A stretch of 7,721 nucleotides of DNA from Candidatus Acetothermia bacterium (GCA_003551325.1 PUMK01000082.1:1-7721), one strand, 5' to 3'. Positions 1-6,874 are shown, numbered from the stretch's first letter. Notes: a model not told the origin generated them from the sequence alone. Numbers and translations: made by a program.

Positions 1-1445
1 CCCTGGCGTGGGTGGTGGCCCGCACCAACATCCCCCGGCGTCGAATCCTGGAGAACCTCTGCCTCTTGCCCTACATGCTGCCACCGTTCATCGGTGCAAT
101 GGCCTGGATCCAGCTTCTTGCACCACGGTCGGGCTACATCAACCAACTCTGGATGTCCCTCATGGGTACACGGGATCCGCTGTTCAACATCTACTCCTTT
201 GGCGGCATGGTCATGGTGATGGGCTTCTACTCCTTTCCCTTCGTGTTCATCGCCGTCCGGGGTGCGTTAGAGCGGATGAATCCATCTCTTGAGGAGGCAG
301 CCTGTATCTGCGGCGCTCGACCTCTGCGCGTGGCTCGGGACATCACGATCCCGCTGGTTCGCCCCAGCGTGATGGCAGGCATGATGCTGGCCTTCCTCTA
401 CACCGTGTCGAACTTCGGTATCCCAGCACTGCTGGGCATGCGTGCCCGCATCTACGTCCTGACGACCCGCATCTACGCGTATATCCTCCGCGGGGACATG
501 GTTGGCATCCAGCTAGCAACTGCTCTTTCCGTTGTCCTCATTGGACTTGCCGCGCTCGTCCTCATCCTCAACCGTTGGATGGTCGGTCGCCAACACGGAG
601 CCGCGATCATCTCCGGGAAGAGCGTCCGCCCCACGCAAGTTGACCTAGGGCGTTGGCGTTATCCTGTAGCTGCAGGTGTCTCCCTCATGGTTGCCCTCAT
701 GGTGTTGTCCCCGCTCGTTGCGCTCATGCTCACGTCGTTCTTACGAGCCTGGGGCCTCCCTCTGCGGTGGGCAAACTTCACCGTCCGTAACTATGAGTAC
801 ATACTGTTTGAATTCCCAATGACCCGTGCTGCCATCCAGAACAGCATTCTTCTTGCCCTCGTAGCTGCTACGGGGGCCGTAGCGCTGGGTACAGTGCTTG
901 CGTACATCGTCGTCAAGACACGGACACGGGGCAGGCAAGCCCTGGATGCCTTGGTAACTCTTCCCAACGCGATTCCCGGTACAGTCGTTGCATTGGCGAT
1001 GATTCTGGCGCTGTCCGGGCGGTTTGGCGTGAACCTCTACAACACCTTCACCATCCTTATCGTTGCATATTTGTCGATCTACACCTTCTACGCCTTCCGC
1101 AATGCCTCTGCATCGCTATCGCAGGTACATCCATCATTGGAGGAAGCTGCGCGCATCTCCGGCGCTGGATCCGGTGCAGTGATGCGCGATGTGGTGGTGC
1201 CGCTGATCCGCCCGGGGATGCTGGCTGGTTGGCTCCTCGTGTTTGCCCCAAGTCTGAGGGAGCTCACCGTGTCTATCTTGCTGTACGGCCCCTACACCCC
1301 CACCATCGGGGTCGCAGTGTTTGACCTGCAGGACGCAGGTTACTTCCACATCGCCTCAGCTCTGGCGGCGATCATCGTGGTCGTCATCGTCTTGATCAAC
1401 CTGATCATGCGCAAGCTCTTGGGCAGCAAAGCCCGCACCACTTAG
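1..1445 (+). CDS. Fused two-domain ABC importer permease, FbpB/AfuB (iron/phosphorylated-compound) type; 5' end missing
   Basis: Inner-membrane permease of a binding-protein-dependent ABC importer. The frame is open to the left edge (first whole codon at position 3), so the GTG at 12 is internal and perhaps 60-90 N-terminal residues are missing by family length. Counting from that GTG, there are two copies of the ABC permease EAA loop that docks on the ATPase. One is at about residues 94-118 (EEAA, then G101, then IPLVRP) and the other at about 377-401 (EEAARISGAG, then VPLIRP). Each lies between runs of hydrophobic membrane segments, so this is the single-chain two-domain form typical of FbpB-like proteins. 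SLREL at about 414-418, followed by a hydrophobic stretch, is also typical of that family. The ATPase starts 10 nt downstream. The substrate cannot be read from the permease: the family covers ferric iron, thiamine, 2-aminoethylphosphonate and hexose phosphates. A binding-protein gene is expected upstream, outside the window. Confidence 0.9.
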   Translation, partial: LAWVVARTNIPRRRILENLCLLPYMLPPFIGAMAWIQLLAPRSGYINQLWMSLMGTRDPLFNIYSFGGMVMVMGFYSFPFVFIAVRGALERMNPSLEEAACICGARPLRVARDITIPLVRPSVMAGMMLAFLYTVSNFGIPALLGMRARIYVLTTRIYAYILRGDMVGIQLATALSVVLIGLAALVLILNRWMVGRQHGAAIISGKSVRPTQVDLGRWRYPVAAGVSLMVALMVLSPLVALMLTSFLRAWGLPLRWANFTVRNYEYILFEFPMTRAAIQNSILLALVAATGAVALGTVLAYIVVKTRTRGRQALDALVTLPNAIPGTVVALAMILALSGRFGVNLYNTFTILIVAYLSIYTFYAFRNASASLSQVHPSLEEAARISGAGSGAVMRDVVVPLIRPGMLAGWLLVFAPSLRELTVSILLYGPYTPTIGVAVFDLQDAGYFHIASALAAIIVVVIVLINLIMRKLLGSKARTT

Positions 1446-1452
1446 AGGAGGG
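1446..1452 (+). promoter_or_regulatory. Ribosome binding site of the ABC ATPase gene
   Basis: A strong Shine-Dalgarno sequence (AGGAGGG) begins directly after the permease TAG stop and lies 3 nt before the ATG at 1456. It fixes the ATPase start and shows that the two genes are translated from one message. Confidence 0.7.
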
Positions 1453-1455
1453 TTC

Positions 1456-2562
1456 ATGGCCAGTATCACACTGAAAGACGTGGCCAAAGTCTTCAGCGGC
1501 AATGTGCAAGCCGTACACGACTTGTCGCTGGAGATTGCGCACGGTGAGATCGTCTGTCTTCTGGGTCCGTCGGGATGCGGGAAGACGACGACACTCCGGT
1601 TGATCGCAGGCTTCGAAGGCCCCACCTCAGGTGAACTGTGGATCGGGGACCGCCTCGTATCAAGCGCGCGTTCTGTCGTAGCGCCAGCCCGCCGCAACCT
1701 GGGGATGGTGTTTCAGGACTACGCCGTCTGGCCACACCGAAACGTGATGGACAACGTTGCCTACCCACTGAAGATACGCAAAGTCTCCAGGGCAGAACGC
1801 CAGAAGCGCGCCCAGGAAGCCATCGGATTGGTGGGACTGTCTGGACTTGAGAAGCGCTTTCCAGAGCAGTTATCGGGGGGGCAACAACAGAGGGTTGCCC
1901 TCGCGCGCGCCCTCGTCGGTGAACCTGAAGCGCTTCTCCTCGATGAGCCCTTGTCGAACCTTGATGCTAAGCTCCGGGAGAAGATGCGGTTCGAAATCAT
2001 GGATCTCCACCGGAGGTTGGGACTGACACTGGTGTACGTTACGCACGACCAGTCGGAAGCCATGGTGCTCTCCGACTGGATCGTCGTGATGGACCATGGG
2101 CGGGCCGTCCAGATCGGTACACCATGGGATGTGTATCGGACACCGGCCACCCCCTTTGTTGCCGACTTCATCGGTCTGGCAAACTTCCTGCCTGCCGAGC
2201 TCGTGGAACGGAATGGAGACCAAGGCACTGCAGAGCTGCCCACACCAGGAGCCCAACGCGTGGCCTGCTCGCTCGCGGACAATGTGGAAGATACGCTGCC
2301 AGTTCGCGGCGTTCTCTTTGTCCGGCCCGAAGACGTTCGACTGGTGGAGCCTTCAGAGGGTGACGTGGTGGGAAGCGTCACACGCGCCACGTTCCTGGGA
2401 GCGAAGCTGGATGTACGTGTGGATGTGGCTGGGGCCGAATGGCGCACGGAAGCCGCCCCGTGGGAGTCGATTGAGGAGGGAAAGACGATTGGTGTGAGAG
2501 CCCAGCGTGCCATCTTCTTCGCATCGGAGGCTGATCAAGATGACGAATCCAAAGGCATCTAG
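1456..2562 (+). CDS. ABC importer ATP-binding protein, FbpC/AfuC/PotA family
   Basis: ATPase that powers the upstream permease, acting at the cytoplasmic face of the membrane. It has 368 residues, the usual length for this subfamily. All nucleotide-binding motifs are present in order: Walker A GPSGCGKT at 37-44, Q-loop Q87 in VFQDYAVWPH, signature LSGGQ at 139-143, Walker B LLLDEP at 160-165, D-loop SNLD at 167-170 and switch histidine H197 in VTHDQ. After about residue 240 comes a C-terminal extension with the look of a TOBE_2 domain (FVRPEDVRL near 288-296), as in FbpC, PotA and AfuC. The cPGS gene starts inside its last 23 nt, in another frame, so the two are translationally coupled. The ATPase function is certain. 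The substrate (iron, spermidine-like, phosphonate or sugar phosphate) cannot be told from this subunit, and its neighbours favour a phosphorylated compound only by inference. Confidence 0.95.
   Translation: MASITLKDVAKVFSGNVQAVHDLSLEIAHGEIVCLLGPSGCGKTTTLRLIAGFEGPTSGELWIGDRLVSSARSVVAPARRNLGMVFQDYAVWPHRNVMDNVAYPLKIRKVSRAERQKRAQEAIGLVGLSGLEKRFPEQLSGGQQQRVALARALVGEPEALLLDEPLSNLDAKLREKMRFEIMDLHRRLGLTLVYVTHDQSEAMVLSDWIVVMDHGRAVQIGTPWDVYRTPATPFVADFIGLANFLPAELVERNGDQGTAELPTPGAQRVACSLADNVEDTLPVRGVLFVRPEDVRLVEPSEGDVVGSVTRATFLGAKLDVRVDVAGAEWRTEAAPWESIEEGKTIGVRAQRAIFFASEADQDDESKGI
2526..2530 (+). promoter_or_regulatory. Ribosome binding site deciding the cPGS start
   Basis: GGAGG lies within the 3' end of the ATPase gene, 9 nt before the ATG at 2540. 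It supports that start over the in-frame codon at 2507, which would add 11 residues with no family resemblance. Confidence 0.6.
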
Positions 2563-3904
2563 ACCCCGGGCAATCGTCCTGGTGGACGGTGAGCATTACC
2601 TTCCGGTTATCCAGTCAGCGCTAGAGACGCTGCGCGACAGCTACGCGTTTGTGGGTGGGGTGTTCTTGGGTGGGACTGAGAAGGTGTCCGCGGACGGCAC
2701 GCTCGGAGATCTCGGAGTGCCTGTGCTGCAAGGTAGCTCTGTCCTGACAACGCTTGAGCAGGCAGTTCGTCGCTTCGATCCTGAAGTTGCTGTGGACTTG
2801 TCCGATGAGCCCATCGTAGGCTATCGCGAACGCTTTCAGATGGCGAGCATGCTCCTCAGCCTCGGCATCACGTACGCCGGGAAGGACTTCACGTTCTCCC
2901 CCCCCTCACTGCTTGCCATCCGTTCGCCAGCGATCAGTGTGGTCGGAACCGGTAAGAGGACGGGTAAGACAGCGATTGCAGGGCATGCAGCCCGCCTGCT
3001 GAAGGACCGATGGAACGTAGGGATGGTGACCATGGGTCGCGGGGGCCCCCCAACACCTGAGGTGCTCGACGGGCGCTCCCTCAATCTCAGTCTCGAGGCG
3101 CTCATCGGTTATGCTGACCAGGGTCTGCACGCAGCGTCAGGGTGCTTTGGCCACGCCTACATGACCGGCGTGCTTGTCATCGGATGCCGCCGCTGCGGTG
3201 GGGGCATGAGCGGCGGGGAACCGTTCGTGAGCAACGTAGCAGAGGGCGCGGAAATCGCTGAACAGGCAGGCCTTGACCTCGTGATCTTCGACGGAAGCGG
3301 CGCCACGGCTCCTCCCATTGCCGTGGACCGCCAGATGCTGATCGTCGGTGCCCACCAACCCGTCGACTACGTGGGAGGTTACTTCGGACCTTACCGGATC
3401 CGTCGGAGCCATTGTGTGATCCTGACGGGATGCGAGCCCCCGTTGGCGGACACCGCCAAGGTCGATGCAATGGAGGAAGCCGTGCGGGCAGTGAACCCCA
3501 GCATCCCAGTGTTCCGAACAGTCTTCCGACCTCGGTTGGAACGTGACGTTGACGGAAGCCGTGTGTTCCTTGCAGCAACCGCACCCCCAGCAATCCTCCC
3601 ACGCTTGGTTGAGCATCTGGAGGAGCACCATCGCTGCAGGGTTGTTGGGTCCTCGCCCCACCTCTCGAACCGGCCCAAACTCCAACAGGACCTGTCCTCG
3701 GCACCCCCCTTCGATGTCCTTCTTGTAGAACTGAAGGCCGCAGGGGTAGACGTTGCGGCGCGAAGTGCGTTGTCTCAGGGACGCGAGGTCGTATTCGTTG
3801 ACAATGAACCCGTAACTGACCGGCAACAAGAACTCGATGCCACGGTTGAGCGCCTCGCCTTCGAAGCTATTGCATCAAAGGGAGAAGCAGACACGCATGG
3901 ATGA
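2540..3904 (+). CDS. cpgS: Cyclic 2,3-diphosphoglycerate synthetase (cPGS-like)
   Basis: By family, a cytoplasmic enzyme that uses ATP to close 2,3-diphosphoglycerate into cyclic 2,3-diphosphoglycerate (cDPG), a solute and phosphate store studied in hyperthermophilic methanogens such as Methanothermus fervidus. The predicted protein has 454 residues, close to the roughly 460 of the methanogen enzyme. The N-terminus carries IVLVDGEHYLPVI (about 12-24), typical of the family. A P-loop-like GTGKRTGKT lies at 136-144. A DGSGATAPP motif at 251-259 follows a hydrophobic strand and matches the conserved (E/D)GSGA segment of the family. A Cys/Gly-rich patch, CRRCGGGMSGG, lies at 216-226. The start at 2540 was chosen for its Shine-Dalgarno and because it precedes the conserved VDGEHY. 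It overlaps the ATPase gene by 23 nt and the next gene by 8 nt. No 2-phosphoglycerate kinase, the usual supplier of its substrate, is in the window. The assignment rests on remembered family motifs. A related ligase with another substrate is possible. Confidence 0.8.
   Translation: MTNPKASRPRAIVLVDGEHYLPVIQSALETLRDSYAFVGGVFLGGTEKVSADGTLGDLGVPVLQGSSVLTTLEQAVRRFDPEVAVDLSDEPIVGYRERFQMASMLLSLGITYAGKDFTFSPPSLLAIRSPAISVVGTGKRTGKTAIAGHAARLLKDRWNVGMVTMGRGGPPTPEVLDGRSLNLSLEALIGYADQGLHAASGCFGHAYMTGVLVIGCRRCGGGMSGGEPFVSNVAEGAEIAEQAGLDLVIFDGSGATAPPIAVDRQMLIVGAHQPVDYVGGYFGPYRIRRSHCVILTGCEPPLADTAKVDAMEEAVRAVNPSIPVFRTVFRPRLERDVDGSRVFLAATAPPAILPRLVEHLEEHHRCRVVGSSPHLSNRPKLQQDLSSAPPFDVLLVELKAAGVDVAARSALSQGREVVFVDNEPVTDRQQELDATVERLAFEAIASKGEADTHG
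3880..3884 (+). promoter_or_regulatory. Ribosome binding site of the permuted iPGM gene
   Basis: GGGAG lies 12 nt before the ATG at 3897, inside the end of the cPGS gene. The spacing is slightly long, but the ATGGATGA overlap with the cPGS stop codon suggests translational coupling. It supports 3897 over the in-frame ATG at 3837. Confidence 0.45.
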
Positions 3905-5462
3905 CCCCACGGTTCGACGCTTCAAGGACCTCTCTGCTGCTATCGAGCGGGGATATCAGGACGGTCAGACCGATTACTGGTTGCCACCCCACGTTGTCAC
4001 GGAGAACGGCCAACCGATCGGGCGCATCCGTTCCGGTGATGCCGTCATCTTCTGCTGCCGCCGTGGTGAGCGTGAGATCCAGCTTACAAGAGCATTCGTG
4101 GAACCCACGTTTGACGCCTTCCCCAGGCCCAAGCTCTCACCTCTGACGTTTGTCCCTCTCACGCTCTACCATCCCAGCCTGCGCCATCTCCCGGTGGCGT
4201 TCACCCCACGGTGTGTCGAGCAGACTCTGGGTGAAGTCATCGCCGACCGGGGAAGCTCACAGCTGCGTCTCGCCGAGGAAGAGAAGTTCGCGCACATCAC
4301 ATACTTCCTGAGCGGCGGTCGCACCACGCCCTTTCCCGGGGAGAAGGACCATTCGGTCCCTTCTTCACTTGACGACCCCACCCGAGCTCTCGACAAGTTG
4401 AAAGCGGCCCTGGTTGAGGAGCTCAGGGCAACGCCGATCCTTGCCGCCATGAATGTGGCAACCGGGGACATCATGGGACACTCAGACAGTTTCCCCACCA
4501 AGGTCGCTTGTGCGGAAGCTGTCGATGGATTGCTCTCCTCCATCATTCACCATGGACAGAGACGGGGCTACTGGATCGCCATCACGGCCGATCACGGACT
4601 TCTGGAAGACAACGGCCCCCCGGACGGGCCCGTGAATGTAAGCCACACTACCAATCCCGTTCCCTTCACACTCATCGGGCCTCAGGGCGAACGCCCTGAC
4701 CTGACCGGAGATGGCATCCTCGCCGACGTAGCTCCGACCCTGCTTGCTCTGCTAAAGCTGCCACAGCCCCAGGCGATGTCAGGGCAGACCCTCCTTCGCG
4801 GAGCCGCGCCCCACGCGAAGCAGGTCATGCTGGTCGTGCTCGATGGTTGGGGCCTGGGAACCAGAGCACACCAAAATCCTATATCGGAGGCCAACACCCC
4901 CTGTTGGGATGGCCTTGCAGCCGGTCCCATCGTCCATCTGGAAGCTTCCGGTGCATCGGTCGGCCTTCTCCCCGGTCGGAAGGGGAACTCCGAGGCAGGA
5001 CACGTGAACCTCGGTGCCGGGAGGATTGTGCCACAGGACGAACTCCGTATTCAGAAGGCGATCGACGCGGGAACATTCGCCGAGAACCCCGCTTTCTCAC
5101 AGGCACTTGCCCACGCCCGAGCCCGTGGTGGGGCACTGCACCTTCTGGGTATGCTCTCTGAACAGAGTTCGCACGGCTCGATGGATTACGTGATCCAGCT
5201 CCTCCAGCTCGCCCGACGCGAGCGATTCAGTCCGGTCTACATTCACCTGATCACCGACGGAAGGAGTACGCAACCCGGCACAGCCCCGGAACTCATGCGT
5301 ACGTTTGACCGAGAACGCAAAGCGCTCAACGTAGGACAGGTGGTAACGCTTATCGGCCGGGGCCTTGCTCTGGATAGGGGCGGCGACTATACGGGCAAGA
5401 CGCAACAGGCGTTTCGGGCGCTAACCGAAGGCACAGGTACCCTCATCGCGACACCCCGCTGA
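3897..5462 (+). CDS. Circularly permuted cofactor-independent phosphoglycerate mutase (iPGM) family enzyme
   Basis: An alkaline-phosphatase-superfamily enzyme related to iPGM, which interconverts 2- and 3-phosphoglycerate through a phosphoserine and two Mn/Zn ions. It has 521 residues, about the normal iPGM length, but in permuted order. Residues 1-300 match the normal C-terminal part: TDYWLPPHVV (25-34), R56 and R59 of the substrate loop, K130 in EEEKFAH, D191/H195 in GDIMGH, D232/H233 in TADHG, H250 in HTTNPVPF. After a linker (about 301-309), residues 310-521 match the normal N-terminal part: D316 in VVLDGWG, nucleophile S365 in GNSEAGH, H426, R456 in DGRST, R488 and R494 in GRGLALDR. All seven expected metal/nucleophile positions are kept. 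Oddities are the Asp after DGR replaced by S457, a changed VHSH segment, and loss of the conserved hinge before the DxxxH motif. The start at 3897 overlaps the cPGS stop by 8 nt. It may be an active mutase, or act on another phosphorylated compound, perhaps 2,3-diphosphoglycerate. Confidence 0.85.
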   Translation: MDDPTVRRFKDLSAAIERGYQDGQTDYWLPPHVVTENGQPIGRIRSGDAVIFCCRRGEREIQLTRAFVEPTFDAFPRPKLSPLTFVPLTLYHPSLRHLPVAFTPRCVEQTLGEVIADRGSSQLRLAEEEKFAHITYFLSGGRTTPFPGEKDHSVPSSLDDPTRALDKLKAALVEELRATPILAAMNVATGDIMGHSDSFPTKVACAEAVDGLLSSIIHHGQRRGYWIAITADHGLLEDNGPPDGPVNVSHTTNPVPFTLIGPQGERPDLTGDGILADVAPTLLALLKLPQPQAMSGQTLLRGAAPHAKQVMLVVLDGWGLGTRAHQNPISEANTPCWDGLAAGPIVHLEASGASVGLLPGRKGNSEAGHVNLGAGRIVPQDELRIQKAIDAGTFAENPAFSQALAHARARGGALHLLGMLSEQSSHGSMDYVIQLLQLARRERFSPVYIHLITDGRSTQPGTAPELMRTFDRERKALNVGQVVTLIGRGLALDRGGDYTGKTQQAFRALTEGTGTLIATPR

Positions 5463-5630
5463 ACCTCCGTGCGTCCGCCTCGGTTTCGGCACAATCGGAC
5501 ATCGTTCTCCAGGCCGGGTTATGGACTGTACACCCTCAGTTCTACCCCCGTCCGTATCAGCGCCCGTTGCGCTGGACAGCGCTCTTTGGATTCAGCAGGC
5601 ATGGATCAGTGATCGAAGGCCGCTCGTAGC
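5463..5630. other. Convergent intergenic spacer
   Basis: This gap of 168 nt lies between the end of the plus-strand operon and the end of the minus-strand nuclease gene. Apart from one short hairpin at 5558-5574, I see no gene, RNA or repeat in it. Confidence 0.6.
5558..5574. terminator. Weak candidate terminator hairpin between convergent genes
   Basis: A perfect 6-bp inverted repeat, CAGCGC and GCGCTG, is separated by a 5-nt loop (CCGTT). It sits 95 nt after the operon stop and 56 nt after the nuclease stop on the other strand. Neither side is followed by a proper T-run, so intrinsic termination is doubtful. Confidence 0.25.
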
Positions 5631-6821
5631 TCACCGTCTGCGAAGCCGGACGGTGGCGCGTTGCTCTGTCCTGGCTAGCTGAGCCAGTCGAGCGCGGAGG
5701 CTCTCGGGGAGGATCCCTTCGTTCATCGCCTTGCGTAGCTTGTCCAGGCTAAGTGAGGAGAACGATTCCCAGAGACCCGCGTCCCGGATGATAGCCTCAA
5801 GATCCGAGCGCTCGGCGTCGTCGGCTCGGGGAAGCGCCACGACCTCCCGCTCGTCGATAACGGCTTCCATCGCGCTTCCTACAACCACGGTATAGCCATG
5901 CTGACGGGCGTATGCCTGCAGCGCCTCCTCTACTTGACCGATCTCCCGCTTTCGCTCGTCGGTGTAGGCCTTGACGTCCTCTTTGAGCGCGGCCAGCCGA
6001 TCTACGAGCGCCACACCGGGTTCCCCAAGATATGCGTTTGCCGGAAGGGCCTCCACGACCAGACGATGCCCCTTGGCTGGACAGATCGTCAGGTAATCAC
6101 ACCACGGGCACAGTGCTGACTCCCGGGGCGGGAAGGTGTCTGCCGCTTCTATGACCCTGATGCGCCGGACGATATCCTGCTTCAGCGCCTCGAGTTCCAA
6201 CGGCGTCCTTGTGGTCACAAGTCGTTCATCGTGCCTGAGGTAGTGCCATACAAGGCGGACCTCTTGCGCATGGGGAAACCGCATCTGCGTCGCCAACGCA
6301 TACCAGCCCGCCTGCTGGTCACGCGCCGCCTCCCCAGGAGTGGGCAGGCGCGTGCTCGTCTTGTAGTCGTGTACTTCGTAGACACCGTCACCGCGCTTGG
6401 TGAGGCGATCGAGATACCCGCGCAACACGGTCCCGCCCGCAAGCGGGATCTCGAACGGAACCTCGAGCCCGAGGACAATGCCCTCCTCGAATGGAGCGTG
6501 GCGGGCGTAGTAGTGCTCCAGGCATTGCTCCCCCACCTTCCTGTAGCCCTCCGGCGTGGTCCCTTCCCTGACGATGCGCATGTCATCCGTCCATGTCGCC
6601 TTCCACAGCGCCTGATAGTGTGTGCGCACCGCGGGCCATGAAGGGATGACACCATGACCCACTTGCTCGTAGAGCCACTCAAGCACATCGTGGACCACCG
6701 TGCCCAGGCACGCCTCGACGCTCGGCCCCACATCAACCCGAACCCGGTCGATGTACCGAAACCTATACTGCAACGGACACGTGTCGTATGTCCCAAGCTT
6801 GGAATACGAGTACTGCGCCAT
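5631..6821 (-). CDS. PD-(D/E)XK nuclease (RecB/Cas4-like) with four-cysteine Fe-S signature
   Basis: Predicted DNA nuclease of the RecB/AddB/Cas4 exonuclease clan, 396 residues, cytoplasmic. Motifs in order: YSYSKLGTYDTCPLQYRFRY near the N-terminus with C15; H44 in GTVVHDVLE; acidic D138 in GYLDRL; catalytic D152-x-K154 in VHDYKTS; and Q170-x3-Y174. Then come C238-x2-C241-x5-C247. C15 plus this trio is the arrangement that binds a 4Fe-4S cluster in AddB and Cas4. Unlike Cas4 (about 200 residues) it has a further 130-residue C-terminal region, with a charged helical stretch (about 268-305) and a basic end (RLRRR). The start at 6821 directly precedes the conserved YSYSKL segment. No helicase, cas gene or CRISPR array is in the window, so its pathway (repair, mobile-element or defence) is unknown. 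The catalytic core looks intact. Confidence 0.88.
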   Translation of the reverse strand: MAQYSYSKLGTYDTCPLQYRFRYIDRVRVDVGPSVEACLGTVVHDVLEWLYEQVGHGVIPSWPAVRTHYQALWKATWTDDMRIVREGTTPEGYRKVGEQCLEHYYARHAPFEEGIVLGLEVPFEIPLAGGTVLRGYLDRLTKRGDGVYEVHDYKTSTRLPTPGEAARDQQAGWYALATQMRFPHAQEVRLVWHYLRHDERLVTTRTPLELEALKQDIVRRIRVIEAADTFPPRESALCPWCDYLTICPAKGHRLVVEALPANAYLGEPGVALVDRLAALKEDVKAYTDERKREIGQVEEALQAYARQHGYTVVVGSAMEAVIDEREVVALPRADDAERSDLEAIIRDAGLWESFSSLSLDKLRKAMNEGILPESLRARLAQLARTEQRATVRLRRR

Positions 6822-6823
6822 GG

Positions 6824-6829
6824 CACCTC
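6824..6829 (-). promoter_or_regulatory. Unusually close Shine-Dalgarno of the nuclease gene
   Basis: Read on the minus strand, GAGGTG ends only 2 nt before the ATG at 6821, closer than the usual 5-9 nt. No other in-frame start near the conserved N-terminal motif fits better, so translation may be weak or driven from a slightly different alignment. Confidence 0.35.
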
Positions 6830-6874
6830 ATTCTGCGTTGTCCGTAGCCCCCAACACAAGGGCAGGCAGAGGCT

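Noticed and set aside
1761..2513. Long minus-strand open frame opposite the ATPase gene (250 residues)
   Set aside because: Ser/Arg/Thr-rich shadow of a clearly real plus-strand gene, with no recognisable motif.
2507..2539. Upstream in-frame start at 2507 for cPGS
   Set aside because: It adds 11 unrelated residues inside the ATPase gene. GGAGG at 2526-2530 points to the ATG at 2540.
3137..3829. Long minus-strand open frame opposite cPGS (230 residues)
   Set aside because: Antisense shadow in GC-rich DNA with no family motifs. The plus-strand gene explains the sequence.
3837..3896. Upstream in-frame ATG at 3837 as start of the permuted iPGM gene
   Set aside because: It would overlap the cPGS gene by 68 nt and add 20 residues with no family resemblance. 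The ATG at 3897 has a Shine-Dalgarno and a compact 8-nt overlap.
3897..5462. Permuted iPGM as two fused genes, a frameshift or an assembly chimera
   Set aside because: There is one unbroken frame with a single copy of each motif and near-normal total length. The linker is in frame, and the gene start is coupled to the preceding gene. Read data would still settle it.
5632..5655. 7-bp inverted repeat (CACCGTC/GACGGTG, 10-nt loop) at the end of the nuclease gene as a terminator
   Set aside because: It lies almost wholly within the coding end, has a long loop and no T-run. It is probably chance in Arg-rich codons.
5631..6821. Cas4 and a CRISPR locus
   Set aside because: The nuclease shares the Cas4 motif layout but is about twice the length, and there is no repeat-spacer array or other cas gene in the window.
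6827..6861. Promoter-like TTGTGT and CAGAAT with an 18-nt spacer upstream of the nuclease gene
   Set aside because: Poor matches to consensus, and the predicted transcription start would fall inside the Shine-Dalgarno sequence.
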